From the NCBI GenBank assembly GCA_934573855.1, contig CAKTMF010000012.1, positions 1 to 42,282 of the forward strand: DNA of 42,282 nt, written 5' to 3'. Within the stretch, counting starts at the first letter, position 1. Each line of letters begins with the position of its first letter. The stretch comes from an uncultured Oscillospiraceae bacterium (lineage in GTDB: Bacteria; Bacillota; Clostridia; Oscillospirales; Oscillospiraceae). The translations under genes and the position numbers were made by a program. The notes below the pieces were generated by a model that was not told the origin of the DNA, ran no database searches, and was given only the letters and a program-made list of their open reading frames with translations. Below, piece by piece: positions 25,071 through 34,149 of this stretch.

Positions 25071-27029
25071 TCAGCAGAGCTGGCTGCCGGCGGGGACTGA
25101 GTCGTCGAGCATGAGGAGATGAAGCTCCTCCTTGCCGTCGACCTCGCGGACCGCGGAGAGGAGCATGCCGTTGGACATCTGCCCCATCATCTTGCGCGGG
25201 GGGAGATTGAGGATGGCGACCACGGTCTTGCCGACCAGCTCCTCGGGTTCATAGAACTTGTGTATGCCGGAGAGTATCTGGCGGGGAGTGCCGCTGCCGT
25301 CGTCGAGCTGGAACTTGAGGAGCTTGTCGGACTTCTTCACGGCCTCGCACTCAAGGACCTTGCACACGCGCATATCGCACTTGGCAAACTCGTCGATGGT
25401 GACATCCGGTAGGACCGGCTCGACCTTGACCTTGGGCGCCTTGGCCTTTTCCGCGAGAGCGGTAAGCTCGTCCAACGCCTTCTGAACGTCCAGACGGGGG
25501 AAGAGCGTCTCGCCCTTGTGTACTCTGACGCCCTCGGGGAGCGACGCGGAGAGGCTGTCCCATGTGCGGTATTCCTCGGGTGCGCCGATCTGCTCGAACG
25601 CCTTGGCGCAGGTGTCGGGCATGAAAGGAGTGAGCATGACGAGAGCCACGCGCAGGGCCTCAAGGAGGTTATACATAACGGCGGCGAGCCTGCCCCTGCC
25701 CTCCTCGCTCTTGGCAAGCACCCAGGGGGCCGTTTCGTCGATGTACTTGTTCGCGCGCTGGATGAGTCTGAACACCTCTTCAAGCGCGAGATGGAGCTGA
25801 AATTCGTCCATCTGCTTCGCATAGCGCTCGGGCGCGGTCTTTATCATGGCAAGAAGCTCGTCGTCGATAGCGTCGTATGTGCGCTCAGCGGGGACGGTGC
25901 CGCCGAAGTACTTCTCCACCATGGCGGTGGTGCGGGATACCAGATTGCCGAGGTCATTGGCAAGGTCGGTATTGATGGTGCTGATGAGAAGCTCGTTCGA
26001 GAAGGTGCCGTCGGAGCCGAAGGGGAAGGTACGCAGCAGGAAGAAGCGAAGAGCGTCCACGCCGAAGTAGTCAGCCAGAACATAGGGGTCGATCACGTTG
26101 GTGGAATTGTTCGCCTTGGACTTTGAGACCTTGCCTCCGTCGATGACCAGCCAGCCGTGGCCGTACACGCGCTTGGGGACGGGCAGCTCCATGCTCATGA
26201 GCATGGCGGGCCAGATGATGGAGTGGAAGCGGACGATCTCCTTGCCGACGATATGCACGTCGGCGGGCCAGTATTTGTCAAAATCGTCGTATTTATCGTT
26301 GAGATAGCCGAGGGCGGTGATGTAGTTCGAGAGCGCATCCACCCAGACATAGACCACATGGCCCGGATCAAAGTCCACGGGAACGCCCCAGTCGAAGCTG
26401 GTGCGGGAAACGCACAGATCCTCAAGACCGGGCTTGATGAAGTTGTTTATCATCTCGTTCACGCGGGAGGGCGGGGTGAGGAAGGTGCCGGTCTCCAGCA
26501 GCTCCTGCACGGGCTTTGCGTACTTGGAGAGGCGGAAGAAATACGCCTCCTCCTCGGCGTCGATGACGGGACGGCCGCAGTCGGGGCATTTGCCGTCGAC
26601 GAGCTGGCTCTCGGTCCAGAAGCTCTCGCAGGGAGTGCAGTACTTGCCCTTGTACTTGCCCTTATAGATGTCGCCCTTGTCGTACATTTTCTTGAAAATG
26701 CGCTGTATGGACTGCACATGGTAATCGTCGGTGGTGCGGATGAAGCGGTCGTTGGAGATGTTCATCAGCTTCCACAGGTCGAGTATGCCGTTCTCACCGG
26801 TGACGATGTTGTCAACGAACTGCTGCGGAGTGACCCCGGCGGCCTTGGCCTTCTCCTCGATCTTCTGGCCGTGTTCGTCGGTACCGGTCAGGAACATGAC
26901 GTCGAAGCCGCGCAGACGCTTGTATCTCGCGATGGCGTCGGTGGCCACGGTGCAGTAGGTGTGGCCGATATGGAGCTTATCCGACGGATAATATATCGGC
27001 GTGGTGATGTAAAACGTGTTTTTTCCCAT
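25071..27029 (-). CDS. metG: methionyl-tRNA synthetase
   Basis: 652 residues from the ATG at 27029, chosen because AAGGAG lies 9 bases upstream and the protein then begins MGKNTFYITTPIYYPS as in other MetG. Class I motifs are HIGHTYC (HIGH) and GGKVSKSKANN (KMSKS variant KVSKS). A four-cysteine knuckle (CTPCESF with CPDCGRP) lies near residue 125-150. The C-terminal part carries the EMAP/Trbp-like tRNA-binding and dimerisation domain (FAKCDMRVCKVLECE to MSNGMLLSA). It is the last gene of the htpG-hemW-vanW-metG unit; no T-box leader is visible in front of it. Confidence 0.95.
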   Translation of the reverse strand: MGKNTFYITTPIYYPSDKLHIGHTYCTVATDAIARYKRLRGFDVMFLTGTDEHGQKIEEKAKAAGVTPQQFVDNIVTGENGILDLWKLMNISNDRFIRTTDDYHVQSIQRIFKKMYDKGDIYKGKYKGKYCTPCESFWTESQLVDGKCPDCGRPVIDAEEEAYFFRLSKYAKPVQELLETGTFLTPPSRVNEMINNFIKPGLEDLCVSRTSFDWGVPVDFDPGHVVYVWVDALSNYITALGYLNDKYDDFDKYWPADVHIVGKEIVRFHSIIWPAMLMSMELPVPKRVYGHGWLVIDGGKVSKSKANNSTNVIDPYVLADYFGVDALRFFLLRTFPFGSDGTFSNELLISTINTDLANDLGNLVSRTTAMVEKYFGGTVPAERTYDAIDDELLAMIKTAPERYAKQMDEFQLHLALEEVFRLIQRANKYIDETAPWVLAKSEEGRGRLAAVMYNLLEALRVALVMLTPFMPDTCAKAFEQIGAPEEYRTWDSLSASLPEGVRVHKGETLFPRLDVQKALDELTALAEKAKAPKVKVEPVLPDVTIDEFAKCDMRVCKVLECEAVKKSDKLLKFQLDDGSGTPRQILSGIHKFYEPEELVGKTVVAILNLPPRKMMGQMSNGMLLSAVREVDGKEELHLLMLDDSVPAGSQLC

Positions 27030-27061
27030 TTCTTTTCTCTCCTTATATAAATCGCTCTTTG

Positions 27062-28948
27062 TCATCCGAAATTCATATCCGCGTCGCCGGAGTCTCCGCC
27101 GCCTCCGCCCTGAGCCTGTCTGCGTGCTTCCACCTTGTCGGCGTAGGCCTCCTCGTGGAGGTAATACTCGTCGAGGTAGTCGTAGGTCTCGCTGCGGATG
27201 AGGGTGCCGTCAGCGGAATAGATGTCCCTGTGCTGGAGGATGGAGTAGCCAATGCAGATGTCCGGGAACTCGGGATGGCCGATCATCCACGTCTCGCGCC
27301 ATATCTTGACGTAGCTGCCGTCAAGATCGGTGCCGAGTATCTCGATATGGACGCCGCCCTGATGGCTGTAGGTGTCGTACTCGTCGTTGCAGAAGGCATG
27401 TATCTTTATCGGGTACTCTCTGTTGTTGCGGAAGCGGAAATTGGGCGACGGCCAGCTGACGGTCGCGTCCATGCTGTAGTCGAGGTAGTCGACCTTGAAG
27501 TAGTGATTGGAGCGCTCGAGTATCTCCATCTGCGCGTAGAGGCAGGCGCTGTAGAGCGTGCTGGATATCTGGCAGACGCCGCCGCCTATCTCCTGCACCA
27601 CCTGACCGTCGTCGTATGCGCCGGCAGACTTGAAGCCGGCCTCCTCGGTGCGCTGCCCGACGATGTCGTTATAGGAAAACTCCTCGCCGGGGTTTAGTAT
27701 GAGGCCGTCTATCTTGCTGACGGCGAGGTGGAGGTTGTTGACGCGGTTGCTGTCGTAGGTGTAGTACAGGGTCTCCTGCTCTCCCAGAATGTCGCGGAAG
27801 AGGAGCGCTTCAAGGCTCTCGGTCGTGACCTCGGGGACGGTTATCGTCACGGGAATGCTGATGGTCTCGCCGTAGTCCGCGCCGTTCCACTCGTTCTCGG
27901 CGGCCTTTACGTCAAAGCGGAAGCCGTCTACGTTATCGACGATGGTCTTGGTCTCGGGGTCGAAATACGCGTCGACCGGCTCGATGGCAAGCTCGTCATA
28001 GATGGCCTGAAAGTCCGGCATTTTCGGCTGCGACACAAGGGTGGTGTAGGTGACGGACTTCTGCCCGCTCTCAAGCGCCGTAAGCACCGCGGAATAGATG
28101 GCGTCGGGGTCCATTTTTATCTGACCCGCGCCCTTGAGCATCGTCAGGACGCCTTTTTTCTCGTCCACGGTGTAGCCGTTGTCGGCCGTCTCCTCGTTCT
28201 GCTTTTTGAGCGCGGCGTCTATAAGTCCTCTGATATAGTCGGAATTTATGGATTTCCCATGCTCGTTAACGTCGACGTGGCCGAACAGTCCCGCCGCGTA
28301 GGTGAAGAAGTTCTGGAACCAGTTGCCGCTGTGTCCGTAGCGGTAGGCGGCCTCGACCGCGTTTTCCTTGGTGAGGAGGACGCCGGATTCGCACATGCCG
28401 ACGTCAAAGCTCACGTCGCCGAGAAGCTGCACCTTCAGCGACTCTTCCGTCGCCTCGTCCCATTTATGCTCGTCGAGCGCGGCGAGCGTCTGCTCACGCG
28501 TGAGCCCGCCGACAAAAACATCGTCGACATAGACGTTCGGGAGATTCTTCGCGGAAACGGTTATCTTATAGCCCAGAAAGCCTATCAGTCCCGCAAGCAC
28601 GGCCGCGACCATGACGATTATCAGCGCGGCGATCCCCGTGCTGCTCCTGCCGCCCTTGGCCCTGCCGGCCTTCCGGCGGCGTTCGCGGGATTCCTCGGCG
28701 GTCTCCTGCACCATCTCGGCCGGGGTGATGCCGCCGGTCGGGAGATTTTCGGTCGCGTCATTCTCGTGGTCTATGATATGTCTCGCGCGCTTTCCGGGCG
28801 CGGGAGCGGGAGTCTCCTCCGCGCTCTCTTCCTGTCCGGCGGAGCCGCCCAGAAAGGCGTCGTCATCCGGGGAAAGCTCCCTGCGTCTGCGGTTTTTCGA
28901 TCTGTCGGGAACGGTCGAATGCGCCCCGGTCTTTTTCTTTTTTATCAT
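27062..28948 (-). CDS. VanW-family protein with peptidoglycan-binding-like domain
   Basis: 628 residues. A charged, disordered cytoplasmic region of about 100 residues precedes one membrane helix (about 104-127, AALIIVMVAAVLAGLIGFLG). The outer part contains a YoaR/PG_binding_4-like domain (about 130-370; VDDVFVGGLTREQ) and a VanW domain (about 395-530) with LNPGEEFSYNDIVGQR and GGGVCQISSTLYSAC. A Gly/Asp-rich tail ends the protein. VanW was named from glycopeptide resistance clusters but its activity is unknown; there is no sign of a resistance cluster here. A role in the cell wall is inferred. Confidence 0.88.
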   Translation of the reverse strand: MIKKKKTGAHSTVPDRSKNRRRRELSPDDDAFLGGSAGQEESAEETPAPAPGKRARHIIDHENDATENLPTGGITPAEMVQETAEESRERRRKAGRAKGGRSSTGIAALIIVMVAAVLAGLIGFLGYKITVSAKNLPNVYVDDVFVGGLTREQTLAALDEHKWDEATEESLKVQLLGDVSFDVGMCESGVLLTKENAVEAAYRYGHSGNWFQNFFTYAAGLFGHVDVNEHGKSINSDYIRGLIDAALKKQNEETADNGYTVDEKKGVLTMLKGAGQIKMDPDAIYSAVLTALESGQKSVTYTTLVSQPKMPDFQAIYDELAIEPVDAYFDPETKTIVDNVDGFRFDVKAAENEWNGADYGETISIPVTITVPEVTTESLEALLFRDILGEQETLYYTYDSNRVNNLHLAVSKIDGLILNPGEEFSYNDIVGQRTEEAGFKSAGAYDDGQVVQEIGGGVCQISSTLYSACLYAQMEILERSNHYFKVDYLDYSMDATVSWPSPNFRFRNNREYPIKIHAFCNDEYDTYSHQGGVHIEILGTDLDGSYVKIWRETWMIGHPEFPDICIGYSILQHRDIYSADGTLIRSETYDYLDEYYLHEEAYADKVEARRQAQGGGGGDSGDADMNFG

Positions 28949-28962
28949 GTTCTGCCCTGCCC

Positions 28963-30225
28963 TTATTTGTTGACGGTTTTCTGGTACAGCTCCTGAAACA
29001 GCTCATCCTCGCCCTTGGGGAGGTCTATCTTCTCCTCCGCCGCAAAGGCCTCCTCCAGCCACGGGTTCCCTTCGACCCTGCCGCCGGCCTGAGCCTCGAG
29101 CAGGATACCTATCAGCGTATTCGAGATGAGGTATCCCGGCACGGTAAAGTGCCACCTGTCCCCTGTTTTCTCTGCCCAGCCCTTTTCAGCAAAGGCGAGC
29201 AGCACCTTGTGTATGGGCCGCCAGTCGCACTGGCAGCGGGTGCGGTAATCATGCTCCGATATGCCGTTGGAGGTACGCATACCCAGCATTATATATTCCA
29301 CCGCTCTCTCCAGCGGGTCTATCTGGCGGTATTCGTCGATTATGCTCGCGCCGCGCGCCACGCCGGAGATATACTGCTTGAGATCCTTGACAAAGCTGTA
29401 GCGGAGGTTGCCGACGCAGGAGTGCGCGCCGGGGCCGAAGCCCATATAATCGTCAAGGTTCCAATACTTGAGATTGTGCTTCGATTCAAAGCCCTTGGCG
29501 GCAAAGTTGGATATCTCGTACTGCTTGTAGCCGTAGCGCTCCAGAACGTCCGCCGCGTAGAAATACATATCCGCCTGCTCATCGTCGTCCGGGAGTATGG
29601 GCGAACCCTTGTACCGCTCGTACATTGGCGTCCCCTCCTCGAGCTTGAGTCCATAACAGGAAATATGCTCAGGATGAAGCTCGATTATTCGTGCGAGAGT
29701 CTCCGCCCAGTCGCTCTTGCTCTGGCTGGGCAGGCCATAGATGAGGTCGAGGCTGATGTTCTCGAAGCCCGCGTCGCGCGCATCCTGCATGGAGCGCTTG
29801 ACCTGCTGGAAATTGTGCCGGCGGCCAATGAGCTTCAAAAGGTCGTTGTTGGCGGACTGCACCCCCAGCGACAGCCGGTTCACGCCCTCCTCCCGCAGGA
29901 GCTTGAGCGCGTTGAGACTCGTGCTGTCGGGGTTGCACTCGACGGTGACTTCGGAATCGAGCCTGACGTTGCCGTTGAGCTTCAGGGTGTTGAATATCTC
30001 GACTATCCTGTCCGCGCCGTAAAAGCTCGGCGTGCCGCCGCCGAAGTAAACGCTGTCGACCTCGTAGCTCTTGAGGGACTGCGCCGACTCCTCGATATGG
30101 TCGATGAGCGCGTCCTGATAGTCAGGCATCATGTGGTCGCAGCCGGAGAGCGAGTAAAAGTCGCAGTAGCTGCACTTGCTGGCGCAGAAGGGTATATGGA
30201 TGTAAACTCCGAGACGTTTTGCCAT
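28963..30225 (-). CDS. hemW: HemW-like radical SAM heme chaperone
   Basis: 420 residues from the ATG at 30225, which GGAG precedes by 6 bases; a start 18 bases earlier lacks a site. The radical SAM cluster motif is CASKCSYCDFYS (CxxxCxxC). Other features of the HemN/HemW family are YFGGGTPSF, ECNPDSTS, RLSLGVQSANNDLLK, SLDLIYGLPSQS and GFGPGAHS. The spacing CxxxCxxC without the extra cysteine of true HemN oxidases supports HemW, a heme-insertion chaperone, rather than coproporphyrinogen oxidase. It lies 25 bases after htpG. Confidence 0.88.
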   Translation of the reverse strand: MAKRLGVYIHIPFCASKCSYCDFYSLSGCDHMMPDYQDALIDHIEESAQSLKSYEVDSVYFGGGTPSFYGADRIVEIFNTLKLNGNVRLDSEVTVECNPDSTSLNALKLLREEGVNRLSLGVQSANNDLLKLIGRRHNFQQVKRSMQDARDAGFENISLDLIYGLPSQSKSDWAETLARIIELHPEHISCYGLKLEEGTPMYERYKGSPILPDDDEQADMYFYAADVLERYGYKQYEISNFAAKGFESKHNLKYWNLDDYMGFGPGAHSCVGNLRYSFVKDLKQYISGVARGASIIDEYRQIDPLERAVEYIMLGMRTSNGISEHDYRTRCQCDWRPIHKVLLAFAEKGWAEKTGDRWHFTVPGYLISNTLIGILLEAQAGGRVEGNPWLEEAFAAEEKIDLPKGEDELFQELYQKTVNK

Positions 30226-30250
30226 AGGTCTCTCCAAAAACAATTATATA

Positions 30251-32161
30251 TCAGAACAGCTCAGCGACCTGTTCGACGAACTTCGCGGGATCCTCGACCT
30301 CGACTCCTGCCATCATTTCGGCGAGAGTTTCGAGGATGGCGGCGAGGGACTTCGCCCTGTCCTTATCGTTTTCATACGCCGCGCGGAGCGCCTCGACGGC
30401 GTTGTGTTCGGCGTTGAGCTCCAGCACGCGGTTGGCGCGCACCTTGCGCATTTCCTCGCTGGGGCCGCGGCGGAAGTATTTCTCCATCTCGAGCGTGACG
30501 CCGCCGTCGGTGGTCAGGCAGCAGGGCACGGAGGCGAGCTTTCTTGAGAAGCGGACCTTCGTCACCTTGTCGCCCAGCGCTTCCTTCACGAAGTCAAGGA
30601 ACTCCTTGTTCTCGATATCCCGCTCCTCGGCGGCCTTCTTTTCCTCCTCGGTGTCAAAGCCGAGGTCGTCGGTGACGACGTTGCAGAAGGTCTTGCCGTC
30701 CTGCTCGCGGAGATTTTCAAGCACCATTTCGTCCAGCGGGCCGGTGAGATAGATAAGCTCAAAACCGCGGGAGCGTACCTCCTCGCACTGGGGAAGGCTC
30801 ATGGCGTGCTTAACGGAGTCGGAGGAGGCATAGTAGATGACCTTCTGGCTCTCGGGCATGTTCTCGACATACTCCTTGAGGGTGATCTGCCGCTCCTCGG
30901 AGGTATAGAATATCAGCAGGTCGCGCAGGAAGTCCTTGTACCGGCCGTACTCGTCGCACACGCCGCACTTGAGGTGGACGCCGAAGTTGCGGAAGAACTC
31001 CTCGTACTTGGGCTTGTCGTCGCGCATGAGCTTTTCAAGCTCGCCCTTTATGCGCTTTTCAAGGTTCTGGCCTATTATGCGCAGCTGCCTGTCGTGCTGG
31101 AGGATCTCGCGGGAGATGTTCAGCGACAGGTCCGGAGAGTCCACGACGCCCTTGACGAAGTCGAAATAGTCGTGTACGAGCTTGTCGCACTTTTCCATTA
31201 TCATGACGCCGTTGGAGTAGAGGGTTATGCCGCCCTTATTGTCGCCGGTGAAGGCGTTCTCGTTCTCCTCGCCGGGGATGAAGAGCATGGCCTTGTAGCT
31301 CACCTGACCCTCGGCGTCGATACGCACGAGCGCGCAGGGATCCTTGCGGTCGCGGTTCTTCTCCTTGTACCACGCAATGCAGTCGTCGTCGGTGACTTCG
31401 CTCTTGCTGCGCTGCCAGATGGGGATCATGGAGTTGACGGTCTCGTTCTCCGTGACCATCTTGTATTCGTACTTGGGCAGGCCCTCGTCGGTCTTTTCCC
31501 CGGTCTCGTAGCGCTCCTGGTGCTGTATGTCCATCTTGATGGGCCAACGGACATAGTCGGAGTATTTCTTCACCAGCGCCTTGAGCTTCCACGTCTCAAG
31601 GAAGGTGCCGTATATCTCCTCGTCGGAGTCGGGCTTGATGTGCATGATGACGTCGGTGCCGACGGTGTCCTTTTCGCAGGGGGTGACGGTGTAGCCGTCC
31701 GCACCCTTGCTGACCCACTTCGCGCCCTCGCTCTCGCCGTACTTGCGGGTGATGACAGTGACCTCGTCCGCGACCATGAACGCGGAGTAGAAGCCCACGC
31801 CGAACTGACCGATGATGGAGATGTCGTCGGCCTTGCCGCTGTCCATCTCGTCCTTGAACTTGTAGGAGCCGGACTTGGCGATGACGCCGAGGTTGCTCTC
31901 GGCCTCCTCGGCGGACATGCCGATGCCGTTGTCGCGCACGGTGATGGTGCGCGCGTCCTTGTCGACGATGATGTCGATCTTATAGTCGCCGCGGTCAAGC
32001 CCCACCTTGTCGTCCGTGAGGGAGAGATAGCACAGCTTGTCTATCGCGTCGGACGCGTTGGAGATGATCTCGCGAAGGAAGATTTCCTTGTTGGTGTAAA
32101 TGGAGTTTATCATGAGATCCAGCAGACGCTTGGATTCCGCTTTGAACTGCTTCTTTGCCAT
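30251..32161 (-). CDS. htpG: chaperone HtpG (bacterial Hsp90)
   Basis: 636 residues, normal for HtpG. The N-terminal ATPase domain has INSIYTNKEIFLREIISNASDA, VRDNGIGMSAEE and IGQFGVGFYSAFMVADEV; the middle domain has the catalytic-arginine loop LNISREILQHDRQLR; the C-terminal dimerisation domain ends with a helical segment rather than a eukaryotic MEEVD tail. GGAGG lies about 11 bases before the ATG. It heads the four-gene minus-strand unit. No CIRCE inverted repeat is visible upstream, so HrcA control is unlikely. Confidence 0.95.
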   Translation of the reverse strand: MAKKQFKAESKRLLDLMINSIYTNKEIFLREIISNASDAIDKLCYLSLTDDKVGLDRGDYKIDIIVDKDARTITVRDNGIGMSAEEAESNLGVIAKSGSYKFKDEMDSGKADDISIIGQFGVGFYSAFMVADEVTVITRKYGESEGAKWVSKGADGYTVTPCEKDTVGTDVIMHIKPDSDEEIYGTFLETWKLKALVKKYSDYVRWPIKMDIQHQERYETGEKTDEGLPKYEYKMVTENETVNSMIPIWQRSKSEVTDDDCIAWYKEKNRDRKDPCALVRIDAEGQVSYKAMLFIPGEENENAFTGDNKGGITLYSNGVMIMEKCDKLVHDYFDFVKGVVDSPDLSLNISREILQHDRQLRIIGQNLEKRIKGELEKLMRDDKPKYEEFFRNFGVHLKCGVCDEYGRYKDFLRDLLIFYTSEERQITLKEYVENMPESQKVIYYASSDSVKHAMSLPQCEEVRSRGFELIYLTGPLDEMVLENLREQDGKTFCNVVTDDLGFDTEEEKKAAEERDIENKEFLDFVKEALGDKVTKVRFSRKLASVPCCLTTDGGVTLEMEKYFRRGPSEEMRKVRANRVLELNAEHNAVEALRAAYENDKDRAKSLAAILETLAEMMAGVEVEDPAKFVEQVAELF

Positions 32162-32202
32162 TGTTTATTACGCCTCCGAAATACATAGTTTACTAACGGT
32201 AG

Positions 32203-32230
32203 ATTATAACACAAATACTAAAAATTTCAA
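32203..32230 (-). promoter_or_regulatory. promoter of the htpG-hemW-vanW-metG unit
   Basis: On the minus strand TTGAAA (32230-32225) and a consensus TATAAT (32208-32203) are 16 bases apart. Transcription would start near 32196, giving a leader of about 35 bases. Confidence 0.65.
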
Positions 32231-32294
32231 CAAGTCTTGCCTCTCTTTACTGTTTTTTAATTTTTCCCGCGCGGCCGCCGGTTTATGTTGCAGA

Positions 32295-32323
32295 TTGACT
32301 TTTAAGCACTCATCTGTTAAAAT
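32295..32323 (+). promoter_or_regulatory. promoter of the aconitase-X genes
   Basis: TTGACT (32295-32300) and TAAAAT (32318-32323) are 17 bases apart. The start would fall near 32330, about 40 bases before the ATG. It is back-to-back with the htpG promoter. Confidence 0.6.
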
Positions 32324-32369
32324 TAAGACTAAGCAAAGTAAAAAATTTTTTGACAGGAAGTGGTTTTCA

Positions 32370-33650
32370 ATGATTCTTACTCCCGAACAGCAGGCTCTGC
32401 TTAACGGCGAAAAGGGCGAGGTCATGGCCAAGATCGTCAAGACCCTCGTCATGTTCGGCGACACCTTCGGTGCGGAGCGCATGGTCCCCGTGACGAGCGA
32501 ATACGGCCACACCGTTATCAGCTACGGTCTCAAGGTCCTCAGCCCCGTTCTGGATGTTTTCGACCAGATCATCGACGCCGGCCTCACCGACGGCCAGAAG
32601 TTCACCGCAGACCCCCGTCCGCTGGACAAGAACGTCCCCTCCAACCTCATTGAGGATCTCGTTTTCAAGAAGATAATGTACACCGAGCAGGCGCGCTATG
32701 AGGAGCAGCTCCGCAAGCTGGGCATCACCGACGACAACGCCTACACCTGCACCTGCTATCTCGATCAGGTCGGCAACAAGCCCAAGAAGGGCGACATACT
32801 CTCCTGGGCGGAGTCCTCCGCCGTCGTGTACGCCAACTCCGTTCTCGGCGCGCGCTGCAACCGCAACTCCGGCATGCTGGAGCTTATGGGTTCCATCGCC
32901 GGCTTCGTTCCCGAGTTCGGCCTCCTCACCGACGAGGGCCGCAAGGCCACCTGGGTCGTCGAGGTCAAATGCACCAAGCGTCCCGAGCCGCAGCTTCTCG
33001 GCTCCGCCATCGGCATGAAGGTCATGGAGGACGTCCCCTACGTCAAGGGCATGGAGCAGTGGCTGGGTACCGAGCTCAACGACGAGAACTGCACCTATCT
33101 CAAGGACTTCGGCGCGGCTACCGCCTCCAACGGCGCGGTCGGCCTCTATCACATCGCGAACCTTACTCCCGAGGCGAAGGAGCTGGGCGAGTCCCTCATC
33201 GCCGAGAACGCGCAGGTCTACGTCATCACCGACAACGAGCTTGAGCGCGTAAAGGCCTCCTACCCCATCATCTGGAAGAACCCCAACGCAAAGCCCCAGC
33301 TCTGCTTTGTCGGCTGCCCGCACCTGACGCTCAAGCAGCTTCAGGACTGGACGGCGAATATCGAGGAGGGTCTTAAAAAGAACGGCCTGAGCAAGGTCTC
33401 CGTCCCCACCGTATTCACCGCCGCTCCCGACGTGCTGAAGGCCTTCGAGGCCACCGGCGACGCCGCGAAGCTCAAGAGCTTCGGCGTTATCACCAGCTAC
33501 ATCTGCCCGCTCATGTACATGAACAATCCTCTGTGCAAGAAGAAGGCCGTCATCACCTGCTCCAATAAGCTGCGCACCTACACCAGCGCGCGCTTCTATA
33601 CCGAGGACGAGATCCTCGGCATCATCACCGGCAAGGAGGGCAAGAAATGA
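32370..33650 (+). CDS. aconitase X, large (catalytic) subunit
   Basis: 426 residues from the ATG at 32370, with AGGAAG 9 bases upstream. It matches the AcnX catalytic family (formerly DUF521): MILTPEQQALLNGEKGEVMAK-type start, CTCYLDQVGNKPKKGD, WAESSAVVYANSVLGARCNRNS and GCPHLTLKQL. These proteins are iron-sulfur hydro-lyases related to aconitase. Characterised members dehydrate cis-3-hydroxy-L-proline in bacteria or mevalonate 5-phosphate in archaea. The separate small subunit marks this as a two-subunit (type II) enzyme. No proline-metabolism or mevalonate gene lies nearby, so the substrate is undecided, with cis-3-hydroxyproline the more usual bacterial one. Confidence 0.85.
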   Translation: MILTPEQQALLNGEKGEVMAKIVKTLVMFGDTFGAERMVPVTSEYGHTVISYGLKVLSPVLDVFDQIIDAGLTDGQKFTADPRPLDKNVPSNLIEDLVFKKIMYTEQARYEEQLRKLGITDDNAYTCTCYLDQVGNKPKKGDILSWAESSAVVYANSVLGARCNRNSGMLELMGSIAGFVPEFGLLTDEGRKATWVVEVKCTKRPEPQLLGSAIGMKVMEDVPYVKGMEQWLGTELNDENCTYLKDFGAATASNGAVGLYHIANLTPEAKELGESLIAENAQVYVITDNELERVKASYPIIWKNPNAKPQLCFVGCPHLTLKQLQDWTANIEEGLKKNGLSKVSVPTVFTAAPDVLKAFEATGDAAKLKSFGVITSYICPLMYMNNPLCKKKAVITCSNKLRTYTSARFYTEDEILGIITGKEGKK

Positions 33651-34087
33651 AACAGTTCAAAGGCCGCGTAGTCGTTCCCGGCACCTGCTCTGCCGAGGCT
33701 CTTGTCAGCCACAACGGGTTCAACACCCTCGCCAGCTACCAGATGGCGATAATGTTCAACAAGAAGGGCGTTCCCTGCGGCGACCAGAATAACCCCGAGA
33801 TATACAACAAGCCCATGGAGGGCAAGGCGCTGTGCCTGCCCATGACCATCGGCTCCACCACCGGCGGCATGATACTCTTCACCGTCTGCTCCGTCGGCAA
33901 GCAGCCCGCCTGCATGCTCTTCTCCAAACCCATCGACTCTCTGGCGGCCTCCGGCGCCATCATGGGCGCGGTGTGGACCGAGGCGTCCATGCCCGTGGTC
34001 GACTCTCTCGGCGACGAGTTTCTTGAGTATGTCCAGAGCGGCATGAACATCACCGTCGGCGAGGACGGCCTCGTCACCGTCGAGTGA
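33647..34087 (+). CDS. aconitase X, small (swivel-domain) subunit
   Basis: 146 residues, the size of stand-alone DUF126/AcnX swivel subunits. Key regions are GRVVVPGTCSAEALVSHNGFN, the GKALCLPMTIGSTTGGMIL loop that shapes the active site, and the C-terminal EYVQSGMNITVGEDGLVTV strand. The start overlaps the large-subunit stop by 4 bases (ATGA), as expected for two parts of one enzyme made in equal amounts. It closes over the catalytic subunit like the aconitase swivel domain. Confidence 0.87.
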   Translation: MKQFKGRVVVPGTCSAEALVSHNGFNTLASYQMAIMFNKKGVPCGDQNNPEIYNKPMEGKALCLPMTIGSTTGGMILFTVCSVGKQPACMLFSKPIDSLAASGAIMGAVWTEASMPVVDSLGDEFLEYVQSGMNITVGEDGLVTVE

Positions 34088-34108
34088 TAAGATCCGTATA
34101 AACGCAAA

Positions 34109-34140
34109 GCGCCCGGCTCAGATGAGCCGGGCGCATTTTT
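34109..34140. terminator. intrinsic terminator after the aconitase-X genes
   Basis: An 11-bp GC stem (GCGCCCGGCTC and complement, loop AGAT) is followed by ATTTTTC on the plus strand. The DUF2804 gene converges on it from the right, so it may serve both, though the minus strand has no good T tract. Confidence 0.85.
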
Positions 34141-34149
34141 CATCTCATA

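Noticed and set aside
24994..27100. T-box or other RNA switch in front of metG
   Set aside because: Only 32 bases separate vanW and metG, and no leader structure or terminator fits there.
27062..28948. Vancomycin-resistance gene vanW
   Set aside because: No vanA/B, vanH, vanX or two-component genes are present, and this long YoaR-like architecture is common in non-resistant Clostridia.
28963..30225. Oxygen-independent coproporphyrinogen III oxidase (HemN)
   Set aside because: The cluster motif is CxxxCxxC without the extra cysteine, and the length and context fit HemW better.
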